From assembly GCA_017435365.1 (NCBI GenBank), contig JAFSFD010000034.1, positions 1 through 50,565 on the forward strand: a stretch of 50,565 bases of DNA, read 5' to 3'. The DNA comes from Akkermansia sp. (GTDB lineage Bacteria; Verrucomicrobiota; Verrucomicrobiia; Verrucomicrobiales; Akkermansiaceae). Positions 7,575-16,615 of this stretch are shown here, one piece after another. The notes under the pieces are model-generated. The model did not search any database, was not told where the DNA came from, and saw nothing but the letters and a program-made list of their open reading frames with translations. Within the stretch, counting starts at the first letter, position 1. Every line of letters starts with the position of its first letter. A program made the translations under genes and the position numbers.

Positions 7575-9434
7575 TTAAAGTGTTTCCCAGGGGTGGCCGG
7601 TGGCGGTGGCGTAGGCGGGGTGGGCCCAGAGTCGCCGGGACATGAGCCCGGGGCTGAGCAGCCCCAGCAGGAAGCGGCGGCGCTGGGCGGGGCGGTCGAA
7701 CTCCGGCATGGGCTTTTCCGGCGTGCAGAAGTCGGACGGGGAGTAGGGCGGCAGCTCCGGGGCCGGGGGCAGGGGGGCAGTGAGCCCGAGGCAGGCGGTG
7801 CAGTGACCGCAGGCGGGGCGGGGAGCCTCCACAAAGTATTGCTCCAGTGCATCATTCAGGCAGGTGGGGGCCAGCAGCATATCTACGATGGACTGCTGGC
7901 GGGCGAGGTCGGCCTCGCGGCGGCGGGTGAAGGAGGCGCTGAGCCCGGCGGCCACGCTGCGGGCATCCGGCACGGGGGCTCCGGGCACCTGCTGCAGGCA
8001 GAGGGCCAGCTGGCGCATGGTGAGCTTCCATTCGCCGGCGGCTTCGCATTCGTAGAGGTATTCCACGGCCTCGGCAAAGGTGCATCCCCAGGCGAGGGCA
8101 GCGTCTTCCACCTCGCCTTCGCGGTGGGAATCCAGCCAGCGGAGACGGGCGCACTCGGCGGCATCGCGGCCATCGGTGATGGTGCTGAGGGGGTAGAGGG
8201 GCTTCACCTTGTAGTATTTGCTGCCTTTGCTTTCGATGCGCACGCTTTCTTCCATGGCCATGAGGGCGCGGGTGGGCACATCATCCGGCACGTCGCAGCC
8301 TGTACCCAGTTCCCAGAGGGAGACGATGCGCTGCCCGGCAGGGATGAGCCAGCGCACGCAGCGCAGCACGCCCTCGGCATCCGGCTCGGCGGCGAGGATG
8401 CGGTTGCGGGCTTCCACTAAATCCGGTGCATGCAGCAGGATGAGGCTGGTGCAGGGCGCACCATCGCGCCCGGCGCGTCCGGATTCCTGCAGGTAGGCCT
8501 CCGGGGAGGATGGGGTGCTCCAGTGTACCACGGCGCGCACATCCGGCTTATCAATCCCCATGCCGAAGGCGATGGTGGCCACCAGCACGGTGATTTCGTT
8601 GCGCAGGAAGGCATCCTGCAGGCTCTCGCGCTGGTCTGCCGGGAGCCCGGCGTGGTAGTGGGCAGCGTGGTGGCCCTGGCGGCTCAGTTCGCCGGCGAGC
8701 CATTCGGTTTCCTTGCGGGTGCGGCAGTAGACGATGGCCGGGAGATTGCCGGCGCTGCCCAGGAAATCGAGCAGGGCGGGCATGCGCTCCTGCACCGGAC
8801 GGCAGATGCGGGTGATATTCGGACGGTAGGGGGGAAGGACGATGCGGTTCTGCGCGGGAATGCCGAAGGTCTGGCCGAGGTCCTGCTGCACGCGCGGGGT
8901 GGCGGTGGCGGTGAGGGCCAGGGTGGCATGTGGGCGCAGCTGCGCTTGCAGGGCGGGGAGCTTCAGGTAGTCCGGCCGGAAGCTGTGTCCCCATTCGGAG
9001 ACGCAGTGGGCTTCATCCACCACCAGCAGGGAGAGGGTGGCTGCGGCCAGTGTCTGCCTCAGCTCGCGGTTTTCCACGGATTCCGGTGCCACGAAGAGGA
9101 TGCGGAGCTCCCCGTTGCGCAAATCGGCCAGCACGCGCCCGCGCTCCTCCGGTTCCAGCGTGGAATCAAAGCGCGCGGCGGAGATACCCAGGGCTCGCAG
9201 AGCTTCGCACTGGTCGCGCATGAGCGCGATGAGCGGCGAAACCACCAGCGAGGTGCCGCCCAGCAGTTCCGCTGCCGCCTGGTAGCACAGGCTCTTGCCA
9301 TGCCCGGTGGGCAGCACTCCCAGCGCATTCTGCCCCGCCAGCACCAGCTCAATCAGCTGCCGCTGCCCGGTGCGCAGCTCTTTCTTGCCGAATTGCGCCA
9401 ACACACGTGCTTCTGACTCTGCGGTGAACTCCAT
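7575..9434 (-). CDS. recQ: RecQ-family ATP-dependent DNA helicase
   Basis: The protein has 619 residues. Superfamily 2 motifs are in order: Walker A LPTGHGKS (41-48), SPLIALMRDQ (66-75), DEAH (140-143), TATATP (175-180), then VATIAFGMGIDKPDVR and QESGRAGRDG in the second RecA domain. A zinc-binding segment with Cys residues (CGHCTAC) lies near 560. It should unwind DNA 3' to 5' in recombination repair. I see no HRDC domain. The tail (FLLGLLSPGLMSRRLWAHP) matches the shorter RecQ-like subfamily. A TAGAAT box (9441-9446) ends six bases before the ATG, suggesting a leaderless mRNA. Confidence 0.93.
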   Translation of the reverse strand: MEFTAESEARVLAQFGKKELRTGQRQLIELVLAGQNALGVLPTGHGKSLCYQAAAELLGGTSLVVSPLIALMRDQCEALRALGISAARFDSTLEPEERGRVLADLRNGELRILFVAPESVENRELRQTLAAATLSLLVVDEAHCVSEWGHSFRPDYLKLPALQAQLRPHATLALTATATPRVQQDLGQTFGIPAQNRIVLPPYRPNITRICRPVQERMPALLDFLGSAGNLPAIVYCRTRKETEWLAGELSRQGHHAAHYHAGLPADQRESLQDAFLRNEITVLVATIAFGMGIDKPDVRAVVHWSTPSSPEAYLQESGRAGRDGAPCTSLILLHAPDLVEARNRILAAEPDAEGVLRCVRWLIPAGQRIVSLWELGTGCDVPDDVPTRALMAMEESVRIESKGSKYYKVKPLYPLSTITDGRDAAECARLRWLDSHREGEVEDAALAWGCTFAEAVEYLYECEAAGEWKLTMRQLALCLQQVPGAPVPDARSVAAGLSASFTRRREADLARQQSIVDMLLAPTCLNDALEQYFVEAPRPACGHCTACLGLTAPLPPAPELPPYSPSDFCTPEKPMPEFDRPAQRRRFLLGLLSPGLMSRRLWAHPAYATATGHPWETL

Positions 9435-9531
9435 GCCCCCATTCTAGCAGTTTCGCAGCCGTGCAAAAGCTCAAAATCTGCCTTAATGATACCAAAATGG
9501 TGGAAAAATGAGAGTTTATACCAATTTTTTA

Positions 9532-9560
9532 TTGCATAGTAAAACAATAGGTGATATAGT
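9532..9560 (+). promoter_or_regulatory. Promoter of the Cys-rich gene
   Basis: TTGCAT (9532-9537), 17 bp, TATAGT (9555-9560). The -35 lies in TTTTTTATTGC, a sequence also present at the promoter of the next gene. Confidence 0.7.
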
Positions 9561-9623
9561 GATGCTGTGAGTCATCTTGCTCACTTTGCATCAGAACCCC
9601 AAACCATAGAAAGAAACACTGAT

Positions 9624-9881
9624 ATGAAGAAACTTGCTCTTGCCTTGCTTGCCGTGGCTTTCAGCTGCGGTATGGCCACTGCCCAGGACCCCGCTCCGGC
9701 ACCCACGGCGCCGACTCCCTGTGTGAAGAAGTGCTGCGCTAAGAAAGCGGAGTGTCCGCAGAGGAAGTGCTGCCCCAAGAAGAAGTGCTGCCCGAAGAAA
9801 GCCGAATGCCCCGAAAAGAAGGCATGCTGCCCGAAGAAAGCCTGCTGCCCCGGGAAGGATACCTGCCCGAAGAAGGACTGA
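9624..9881 (+). CDS. Exported Cys- and Lys-rich protein
   Basis: The protein has 85 residues. A 20-residue signal peptide (MKKLALALLAVAFSCGMATA) precedes a proline-rich start (QDPAPAPTAPTP). The remaining 53 residues hold 14 Cys, mainly as repeated CCPKK and ECP units, and many Lys. The spacing resembles metal-binding metallothionein-like or disulfide-clamped peptides. It is secreted, so metal capture outside the cytoplasm or structural cross-linking are the plausible roles. No family was recognised. A strong terminator follows (9904-9936). AGAAAG upstream of ATG may bind the ribosome. Confidence 0.75.
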   Translation: MKKLALALLAVAFSCGMATAQDPAPAPTAPTPCVKKCCAKKAECPQRKCCPKKKCCPKKAECPEKKACCPKKACCPGKDTCPKKD

Positions 9882-9903
9882 TAATCCTGCCCGTTGCCCT
9901 ACC

Positions 9904-9936
9904 CGCTCATCCGGTTCTCTCCTTGCCGGGTGAGCG
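9904..9936 (+). terminator. Terminator of the Cys-rich gene
   Basis: CGCTCATCCGG / CCGGGTGAGCG forms an 11-bp stem with one T-G pair, followed by TTTTTTATT. Confidence 0.85.
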
Positions 9937-10016
9937 TTTTTTATTGCCTGGAATACAGATAACAAGAAAATACTGCCAAAAAGATAGGAAAAATGTGTTC
10001 TAACTGCATTTTTTTA

Positions 10017-10045
10017 TTGCAAAGGGAGGAAAAATTCAGTAATTT
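10017..10045 (+). promoter_or_regulatory. Promoter of the exported ankyrin gene
   Basis: TTGCAA (10017-10022), 17 bp, TAATTT (10040-10045). The -35 is embedded in TTTTTTATTGCA, as in the Cys-rich gene promoter. Confidence 0.5.
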
Positions 10046-10125
10046 GCAATCAGCAGGCGGGGGTGAGCGTCTCCCACCACCCGACGAAGCAAGAAATCCC
10101 GAAGAATAGAAAGAAATCCGCAATC

Positions 10126-10713
10126 ATGAATACGACAACACTGAAAAAGCTGGCTCTCTCCGTTCTTGCCGCAGGTGTGGCCTTCGGCATGAGCGGAACC
10201 GCAAATGCGCAGGATGTGAACTGGGCAGACCGGGAGGGGGAAACTCTTTTGATGAAGGCTGCTGACCGTGGCCATGTAGCAGAGGTGACACGCCTGCTGG
10301 CTGCCGGTGCGCAGGTGAACACGAAGGACAACGATGGCGAAACAGCCCTGATGATGGCCGCCGATGATGGCAATGCCGCCATTGTGAAGCTGCTGCTGGA
10401 AGCCGGAGCCAATGTGAACGACGCCGATGAGGACGGGGAGACTCCGCTCATGTACGCGGCAGACAGTGGCAACCCGGCCACGGTGAAGCTGCTGCTGGAA
10501 GCCGGTGCCACGGTCAATGTCGTCGACAACGAGGGAGAAACCCCGCTGATGAAGGCAGCGGATGAGGGCAACGTGCCGGTGATTCAGCTGCTCATTTCTG
10601 CCGGTGCAGATCTGAATGTGCAGGACAGTGAGGGCGAGAGCGCATTGGACAAGGCTCAGGACGAGGGCAATTTCCGTGCCGTGCAGGTTCTGCGTGCCGC
10701 CGGAGCCCGATAA
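10126..10713 (+). CDS. Exported ankyrin-repeat protein
   Basis: The protein has 195 residues from ATG 10126. The N-terminal 31 residues form a signal peptide (LALSVLAAGVAFG, then GTANA-QD). About five ankyrin repeats follow, with units such as DGETALMMAADDGNAAIVKL and LLEAGANVNDADEDGETPLM. It probably binds other proteins in the periplasm or outside the cell. Repeat edges are unusually acidic (DNDGE, DEDGE, DNEGE, DSEGE). It is the first of three ankyrin proteins in the window. A GC-rich terminator follows. Confidence 0.88.
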   Translation: MNTTTLKKLALSVLAAGVAFGMSGTANAQDVNWADREGETLLMKAADRGHVAEVTRLLAAGAQVNTKDNDGETALMMAADDGNAAIVKLLLEAGANVNDADEDGETPLMYAADSGNPATVKLLLEAGATVNVVDNEGETPLMKAADEGNVPVIQLLISAGADLNVQDSEGESALDKAQDEGNFRAVQVLRAAGAR

Positions 10714-10741
10714 AATTGTACGCATAACGTCAACGCGAGTC

Positions 10742-10780
10742 ACCGCCGCCCGGCCAGCGCGCCCGGCGGCGGTTTTTGCA
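10742..10780 (+). terminator. Terminator after the ankyrin gene
   Basis: CCGCCGCCCGG and CGGGCGGCGG-type arms close a short GC-rich loop, followed by TTTTTGC. Confidence 0.75.
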
Positions 10781-10862
10781 GCCCGAATTCCGCGAAAGTA
10801 CGGGAAAAATAACCGTTTTGACTTTACAAGAGCGTGAGGCGGGCGTATAAAAAAGCTTAGCC

Positions 10863-12557
10863 ATGCACGCACCGAGCATTGTTCATTCGCTAAAGACGTA
10901 TAACCGCAAGACATTTTTTTCTGACCTGGGAGCCGGTCTGACCGTGGGTGTGGTAGCCCTGCCGCTCGCCATGGCCTTCGCAATAGCCTGCGGGAGCAGC
11001 TCCATCACCCCCAGCACGGGCCTCATCACTGCGGTGGTGGCGGGCTTTCTGATTTCGCTGCTGGGCGGCAGTAAGTTCCAGATTGGTGGCCCCACGGGCG
11101 CCTTTGTGGTGCTGATTTCCGGCGTGGTGGGCAGCTTCGGTTTCCCCGGGCTGGTGCTCTGCACGCTGCTGGCGGGGCTGTTCCTCATCATCTTCGGCGT
11201 GTGCCGCATGGGCTCGCTCATCAAGTTCATTCCCTATCCGGTGACTACGGGCTTCACCAGTGGTATTGCCGTCACGATTTTCTGCACGCAGATTAAGGAT
11301 TTGTTCGGTTTGCAGATAGACCGGGCAGTGCCGGCGGAGTTCATAGCCAAGTGGCAGTGCTATTTTGAATATTTCCACACCGTGAACTACTGGGCACTGG
11401 GGCTTTCGGTGCTGACCGTAGTGGTGATACTGGTGACGAAGCGGCTGTGCCCGAAGGCTCCGTTCATGCTGGTGGGCATGCTGGTGAGCACCTTGGTGTG
11501 CCAGTGTTTCAACCTGCCGGTGGAAACCATCGGCTCCCGATTCGGCGAGCTGCCGCAGGGGCTGCCCATGCCCAGCCTGCCGGAGGTGGACTGGAAGCAG
11601 CTGCCCCAGCTGGTGCAGCCCGCCTTCGTGATTGCCCTGCTGGCCGCCATCGAGTCACTGCTCAGTGCAAGCGTGGCCGATGGTATGACCGGTTCTCGCC
11701 ACCACCCGAACACCGAGCTTATCGGCCAGGGCGTGGGCAATATGGCCTCGGCCCTTTTCGGTGGCATTCCTGCCACCGGAGCCATCGCCCGCACGGCCAC
11801 GAACATCCGCGCCGGTGGCAAGACCCCCATTGCCGGTATCATTCACGCCATTACCCTGCTGCTTATCCTGATGCTGGCCGGGCAGTATGCCGCCATGGTG
11901 CCGTTGGCCGCTCTGGCCGGTATTCTGGTGATCGTGTGCTGGAACATGGCGGAGGTCTCCACCTTCATTCACCTGGTGCAGGGCCCGCGGCAGGATGCCG
12001 TGGTGCTCTGCCTCACCTTCATCCTCACGGTGCTCATCGACTTGGTGGTGGCGGTGGAAGTGGGCGTGGTGCTGGCTGCGCTGCTGTTCATTGGCCGCAT
12101 GGCCCAGATCAGCAATGTGGAATCCATTTCCCGCGAACTGGAGGGCGAGGACCCCGAGGAACAGCCCGGCCGCTCCCGTTACCTGCGCCACGTGCCTGCA
12201 AACGTGGAAATTTTCGATGTGCAGGGGCCCTTCTTCTTCGGCGCCGTGGAGCAGTTCAAGGACCGTGTGTTCCGCACGCTGGAGCGCGATATCGAGTATG
12301 TGCTGCTGCGCATGCGCCTGGTGCCGGCACTGGATGCATCCGGTCTGCACGCACTGGAGGATTTCCTGGCCTATTGCCAGCGCCGCAATATAACCCTGCT
12401 GCTCTGCGGTGTGCAGAAACAGCCGCACAAGGTCATCCGCCGCGATTCTCCCTTCATGCACGAGCTGCATGCTGAGAATATCTGCGAGAATATCGATGCC
12501 GCCCTGGAGCGTATCAAGCAGCTTGAGCAGGAGAAAGGGAAGCCCGGCGAGGCGTAA
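10863..12557 (+). CDS. SulP-family anion transporter with STAS domain
   Basis: The protein has 564 residues. The membrane part (about 10-410) begins with the SulP signature region (FSDLGAGLTVGVVALPLAMA) and contains GGPTGAFVVLISG. The C-terminal STAS domain (about 440-545, FDVQGPFFFGAVEQF and LDASGLHALEDF) is cytoplasmic. SulP proteins carry sulfate, bicarbonate or other anions across the inner membrane, and the sequence alone does not say which. A TTTACA-17-TATAAA promoter (10823-10851) ends 11 bp before ATG. It converges with the AGCS gene, with a shared hairpin between. Confidence 0.92.
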   Translation: MHAPSIVHSLKTYNRKTFFSDLGAGLTVGVVALPLAMAFAIACGSSSITPSTGLITAVVAGFLISLLGGSKFQIGGPTGAFVVLISGVVGSFGFPGLVLCTLLAGLFLIIFGVCRMGSLIKFIPYPVTTGFTSGIAVTIFCTQIKDLFGLQIDRAVPAEFIAKWQCYFEYFHTVNYWALGLSVLTVVVILVTKRLCPKAPFMLVGMLVSTLVCQCFNLPVETIGSRFGELPQGLPMPSLPEVDWKQLPQLVQPAFVIALLAAIESLLSASVADGMTGSRHHPNTELIGQGVGNMASALFGGIPATGAIARTATNIRAGGKTPIAGIIHAITLLLILMLAGQYAAMVPLAALAGILVIVCWNMAEVSTFIHLVQGPRQDAVVLCLTFILTVLIDLVVAVEVGVVLAALLFIGRMAQISNVESISRELEGEDPEEQPGRSRYLRHVPANVEIFDVQGPFFFGAVEQFKDRVFRTLERDIEYVLLRMRLVPALDASGLHALEDFLAYCQRRNITLLLCGVQKQPHKVIRRDSPFMHELHAENICENIDAALERIKQLEQEKGKPGEA

Positions 12558-12635
12558 TGAACGATTTTATCGCAGGCCCGGGCCTGCAAATACCCCGGCT
12601 GTGCGCCGGACTACTGGTTCAGATATGCTGAAAAA

Positions 12636-12668
12636 CCACCGGTGGAGCAGGCGCTCCACCGGTGGTTC
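12636..12668. terminator. Bidirectional terminator between convergent genes
   Basis: ACCACCGGTGGAG / CTCCACCGGTGGT is a perfect 13-bp stem with a 6-nt loop, between the SulP stop (12557) and the AGCS stop (12692). Confidence 0.8.
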
Positions 12669-12691
12669 GGTAAACGGGTGGCGGTGCAGGA

Positions 12692-14098
12692 TTAATCCCA
12701 GCACTGCAGGTCCTTGGCGATGTCGGGCATCTTGTCCTTGGTAAAGGTGGGGTCGGTGATGCCCTGGCGCTTCTGCTCACGGTAGTCTTCCAGGAGTCGG
12801 AAGGCATATTTGCCGAGCATGACGATGGCGATGAGGTTGCAGATGGTCATCATGCCCATGAAGAGGTCGGCCAGGTTCCACACGGTGCTGAGACTGGCCA
12901 CGGAGCCGAAGAGCACCATGGCTGCCACGATGATGCGGTACACGGCCAGCACCCAGGGCTTCTTGCTGAGGTACTGCACGTTGGCCTCACCATAGTAGTA
13001 GTTGCCCAGCACGCTGCTGAAGGCGAAGAAGAAGATGGCAATGGCCACGGCAATGTTGCCCCAGGGGCCGATCTGCTGGCAGAGTGCGGCCTGGGTGAGC
13101 TTGATGCCGCTCGCATCGCTGCCGGCGGGAATGCCGCCCACCAGGATGATGAAGGCGGTGCAGGAGCAGATGATGAGCGTATCGCTGAACACGCTGATGG
13201 CCTGCACCTTGCCCTGCTTCACCGGGTGGGAGACATCAGCCGTGGCGGCCACGTTGGGGGCGGAGCCCATGCCGGCCTCGTTGCTGTAGAGACCGCGGCG
13301 GATGCCCTGCTGAATGGCGGCGCCGATGCCACCGGCCAGCCCCTGTTCCCAGCCGAAGGCGTGGGAGATGATGAGGGAGAAGACCGTGGGGATTTCCGTG
13401 ATGTTCATGCAGATGACCACCAGGGCCAGGGTAATGTAACCCAGCGCCATGAAGGGCACGATGATGCTGCTCACGCGGGCAATGCTCTGGATGCCACCGA
13501 AGATGATGACGGCGGTGATGAGGGTGAGCACGGTGCCCATGTAGGACGGGGGAATGGCAAAGGCTTCTTCAAAGGCCTGGCAGATGGTGTTGCTCTGCAC
13601 GGAGTTGAAGGCAAAACCGAAGGTGAAGATGAGCAGCACGGAGAAGATGGCACCCATCCACGGCTTCTTGAGACCGATGCTCATGTAGTAGGCCGGGCCG
13701 CCGATGTAGGAGGATTCGCCCTTGATTTTGTACAGCTGGGCCAGGGTGGATTCCACAAAGGCACTGGCGGCGCCCAGGAAAGCGATGAGCCACATCCAGA
13801 ATACGGCGCCCGGGCCACCCAGGGCAATGGCTACGGCCACGCCGGCCAGGTTGCCGGTGCCCACGCGGCTGGCAATGGAGATGGCAAAGGCCTGGAAGGA
13901 GGAGATTCGCTCCACCCCTTCCTCTCGCTCTTCGTGCGTGCAGTTGCGGAACATGACCGGCAGATCCCTCAGCATGGTAATCTGCACAAACTTGCAGCGG
14001 ATGGTGAACCAGATGGCACACGCAATCAGCATGGCGACCAGTACGTAGGTCCACAGTATGCCATTCAGAAAATCGACGATTTGAGTGAATATTTCCAT
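12692..14098 (-). CDS. AGCS-family sodium:alanine/glycine symporter
   Basis: The protein has 468 residues, the usual AGCS length, with about 10-11 membrane segments. Family signatures are visible: FQAFAISIASRVGTGNLAGV (about 68-87), VAIALGGPGAVFWMW, and GGPAYYMSIGL (about 133). It imports alanine or glycine with Na+ across the inner membrane. The promoter reads TTGATT-16-TAGACT on the minus strand (14123-14150), leaving a leader of about 18 nt. It appears to be a single-gene unit ending at the shared terminator with SulP. Confidence 0.93.
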   Translation of the reverse strand: MEIFTQIVDFLNGILWTYVLVAMLIACAIWFTIRCKFVQITMLRDLPVMFRNCTHEEREEGVERISSFQAFAISIASRVGTGNLAGVAVAIALGGPGAVFWMWLIAFLGAASAFVESTLAQLYKIKGESSYIGGPAYYMSIGLKKPWMGAIFSVLLIFTFGFAFNSVQSNTICQAFEEAFAIPPSYMGTVLTLITAVIIFGGIQSIARVSSIIVPFMALGYITLALVVICMNITEIPTVFSLIISHAFGWEQGLAGGIGAAIQQGIRRGLYSNEAGMGSAPNVAATADVSHPVKQGKVQAISVFSDTLIICSCTAFIILVGGIPAGSDASGIKLTQAALCQQIGPWGNIAVAIAIFFFAFSSVLGNYYYGEANVQYLSKKPWVLAVYRIIVAAMVLFGSVASLSTVWNLADLFMGMMTICNLIAIVMLGKYAFRLLEDYREQKRQGITDPTFTKDKMPDIAKDLQCWD

Positions 14099-14182
14099 GT
14101 TATGGTGCGGTAAGTCCGCAGTAGTCTACCAGCTTTTTATTGAAAATCAAGCTTTTAATATACGCTGCGGCGTAAAGAATGC

Positions 14183-14218
14183 AAATCCCCCTCTGCCGTG
14201 GGGGGCTGAGGGGGATTG
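14183..14218 (-). terminator. Hairpin between sulfatase-fold gene and AGCS gene
   Basis: AATCCCCCTC / GAGGGGGATT arms lie 18 bp after the stop of the gene at 14236. The structure could end that minus-strand transcript before the AGCS promoter. Confidence 0.55.
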
Positions 14219-14235
14219 ACCTTATAGAAGGTTTT

Positions 14236-16110
14236 TTATTGTTCCGGAGCAGAGGAAATGCCAAGGTGGGCGGGCCAGTCGGTGGGGGCGGGTCCATCGT
14301 AAGGCTTGGCGGCGGGGGAGCAGAGGTCGAGCTCAGCGTTGTAATACGGGGTCTGCAGACCTACAAGCCCCAGCAGGGTGTGGAAGTAGTGCTCGTGACC
14401 AATCTGCATGGCGGTGGAGCTCCGCATCTGCTGCACGGCCTGGGCAAAGTGCGGGTTCAGCGCCTCGAATTCAGGCGAACAGATGGCAAATGCGCCAACG
14501 GCTGCTGCCTGGGTGGAGTGGAAGAAGCCCTTCTCAGCTCCCACGCGGGCGCGGCCCCAGGTGCCATCGTAGTCGCCCAGGTATTCGCCGTGGTCGCTCA
14601 CGTAAATATACACATAAGGGCGCCCCTTGAGGGATTCCAGCACGCGGTGCACAAAGCGGTCGGTATAGTGAATGGTGTTGTCGTAGGCATTGCGCACGGC
14701 TTCCTCATCGCTTCCGTTGGGTTGCAGAATCGGCTTACTGGGGGTGAAGGGGGGATTCTCGTGGTCATAGTTACGGAAGGGAAGGTGGCTGCCTTCATTG
14801 TTCACCATGAGGAAGAGATTCTTCTTGCCGGATTCCTGCAGGCACTGGTGAATCTGCTCCGTGGCGTCCATGACATCGCCTCGCGTGTAATAGCGCTTGC
14901 TGCATGCCTGGGTGAGGTTGCGCAGCGCCTTGTCTGCGCGGATGGACTGCTTGTTGAGGGAGCCCAGGAAACAGCGGACATCGAAACCATTGGCCTTGAA
15001 CAAATCGAGCACCGGCCCGCAGGTGGCTTTCATGTCATCTGCCGGTGTGCCATAGACGCCGCCTTCTGCGCGGCGGGCATTGGTGAGCAGCACGTGCAGG
15101 CTGGTCACCGTCAGGCCGGAGGCCGCCACGCAGCGCTTCCAGCTCATCAGGTTCGGCACCTTGGAAAGCAAAGGTGTGGTGTTGCGGCTGAATCCGTTGA
15201 AACTCAGATGGTCGGCGCGGACGCTTTCGCCAACATGAAACACAATGACGCAGCCTTCATTCCCCTGCAAGGTGGGGAGACTGGAGGGCTGAGCCGCGGG
15301 GGAGGGGATAGATGTGGCCAGCTTGGCATCGGCCTTGGCTGCTTTCTTCATGTCGCGGTAGGACTGGGAGGTGCGCTTGAATGCGCCGTTGATACCTACC
15401 TTGGAAAGCGAGGTGCAGCCATTCGGCAGGAAAGGATACAGGATGTAGAATGAGCAGATGGTGCAGATGACGGTGCCGAGCAGGGCCCGCTTGGGGATGG
15501 AGTGCAGCAGGCGGTTGAGCACGTAGCTGGATACTGCAATAATGGTGACGCCCAGCACGATGAGCGTGATATTCAGCGGGGTCACATAGACCATGAACTC
15601 CTCCTCCGAGCATTCCAGAGCCTCCACCAGCACCATGGAGTTCAGCATGGAGCGGTACTGGATGAATGCACCGGCTTCCAGCATGCCGATGAGCATGAGC
15701 GGAATGAAGAGGATGAATGAGAACCCGCGCAGCAGCAGCCAGATACCCACCACCACGCAGATGAACATGGCGGAGCTGTGGAAGAACAGCTCCGATTCGC
15801 TGTAGGTGAAGGGGCAGGTAAGCGCGGTCAGGAAGAAGACCATGGCAAGCAGGGCTGCCAGCTTGCCGGGCCGGGGCAGGCAGAGCCAGCCTTTCTTGCT
15901 GTTGATGATAAGGAAGATGATGCTTATCACCAGCACCAGTGAGCTTTTCCACCAGGAGGCGGCGGAAGCGAGGCAATAGGGCGTGTACAAATCAAATTTG
16001 ACACACAGGGGCGTCAGCAGCAGGAGAGCCAGCATGCCCATCAGCAACCAGGAGCCGATGTTTTTGCCGGGCTTGACAGTGCCGGTGTTTTCGCTAATGT
16101 CGTTGTTCAT
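14236..16110 (-). CDS. Phosphoethanolamine-transferase-like membrane enzyme (sulfatase fold)
   Basis: The protein has 624 residues. An N-terminal membrane region with about five segments (20-225) is followed by a periplasmic alkaline-phosphatase/sulfatase-type domain (about 290-600). Metal-site motifs appear in order: HVGESVRADHLSFNGFSRNT, a nucleophile Thr in SGLTVTSLH, VSDHGEYLGDY, and GHEHYFHTLLGL. The EptA/OpgE/CptA family transfers phosphoethanolamine from phosphatidylethanolamine to lipid A or other envelope sugars. The exact acceptor here is unknown. A TTGAAC-17-TACAAT promoter (16162-16190, minus strand) precedes it with a leader of about 45 nt. Confidence 0.85.
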   Translation of the reverse strand: MNNDISENTGTVKPGKNIGSWLLMGMLALLLLTPLCVKFDLYTPYCLASAASWWKSSLVLVISIIFLIINSKKGWLCLPRPGKLAALLAMVFFLTALTCPFTYSESELFFHSSAMFICVVVGIWLLLRGFSFILFIPLMLIGMLEAGAFIQYRSMLNSMVLVEALECSEEEFMVYVTPLNITLIVLGVTIIAVSSYVLNRLLHSIPKRALLGTVICTICSFYILYPFLPNGCTSLSKVGINGAFKRTSQSYRDMKKAAKADAKLATSIPSPAAQPSSLPTLQGNEGCVIVFHVGESVRADHLSFNGFSRNTTPLLSKVPNLMSWKRCVAASGLTVTSLHVLLTNARRAEGGVYGTPADDMKATCGPVLDLFKANGFDVRCFLGSLNKQSIRADKALRNLTQACSKRYYTRGDVMDATEQIHQCLQESGKKNLFLMVNNEGSHLPFRNYDHENPPFTPSKPILQPNGSDEEAVRNAYDNTIHYTDRFVHRVLESLKGRPYVYIYVSDHGEYLGDYDGTWGRARVGAEKGFFHSTQAAAVGAFAICSPEFEALNPHFAQAVQQMRSSTAMQIGHEHYFHTLLGLVGLQTPYYNAELDLCSPAAKPYDGPAPTDWPAHLGISSAPEQ

Positions 16111-16161
16111 GTTCAGTAGGATGAATGGAAGTTTTGATTGATAGAGATGGCAAACAGGTGG

Positions 16162-16190
16162 ATTGTAGCACTTTTCGTATCAATGTTCAA
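16162..16190 (-). promoter_or_regulatory. Promoter of the phosphoethanolamine-transferase-like gene
   Basis: On the minus strand, TTGAAC (16185-16190), 17 bp, TACAAT (16162-16167). Confidence 0.65.
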
Positions 16191-16256
16191 TGGTTTATAG
16201 TTGATGAAACGAAAGATTTATCGGATGAGAGGCAATGCCCGGCCGCCGTATCTGCC

Positions 16257-16613
16257 TCATGCAAATGAGATAATCATCCCGGCTGTCAGCAGGATGACGA
16301 GCACGATGGTGAGGCAGATTGCCAGAACCGCGCGTTTGCGGGAGAGGCGGAGCCAGCGGACGCCATAGCGGTATTGCAGGATGATGAACGCAATGTTGGT
16401 CAGTAGCTGGGTGCTCCATGTGGGAAGAACCCCGTGCAACAGAGTGCCGAAAAGCCAGAGGAGGGCCCCCAGCCCTGTGAGCGCTGCGCTGGTTCTGAGG
16501 ATTTCGCGTTGCGTGCATTGCTTGCGGGCAACGAGAAAGTAGGAAATGTAGATAATGGCAAATAGAACAGCAAGAGCAACGGCTATGCCGAGAATAAACG
16601 GAATGATAATCAT
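16257..16613 (-). CDS. Small multi-pass membrane protein
   Basis: The protein has 118 residues with about four hydrophobic helices. The first begins MIIIPFILGIAVALAVLFAI and the last is VLAICLTIVLVILLTAGMII. There is no recognised family. The ATG lies two bases after the stop of the EFR1 gene, so the two are co-transcribed and perhaps co-translated. It may anchor or assist the ferredoxin-like protein, but that is only suggested by linkage. Confidence 0.65.
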   Translation of the reverse strand: MIIIPFILGIAVALAVLFAIIYISYFLVARKQCTQREILRTSAALTGLGALLWLFGTLLHGVLPTWSTQLLTNIAFIILQYRYGVRWLRLSRKRAVLAICLTIVLVILLTAGMIISFA

Positions 16614-16615
16614 AA

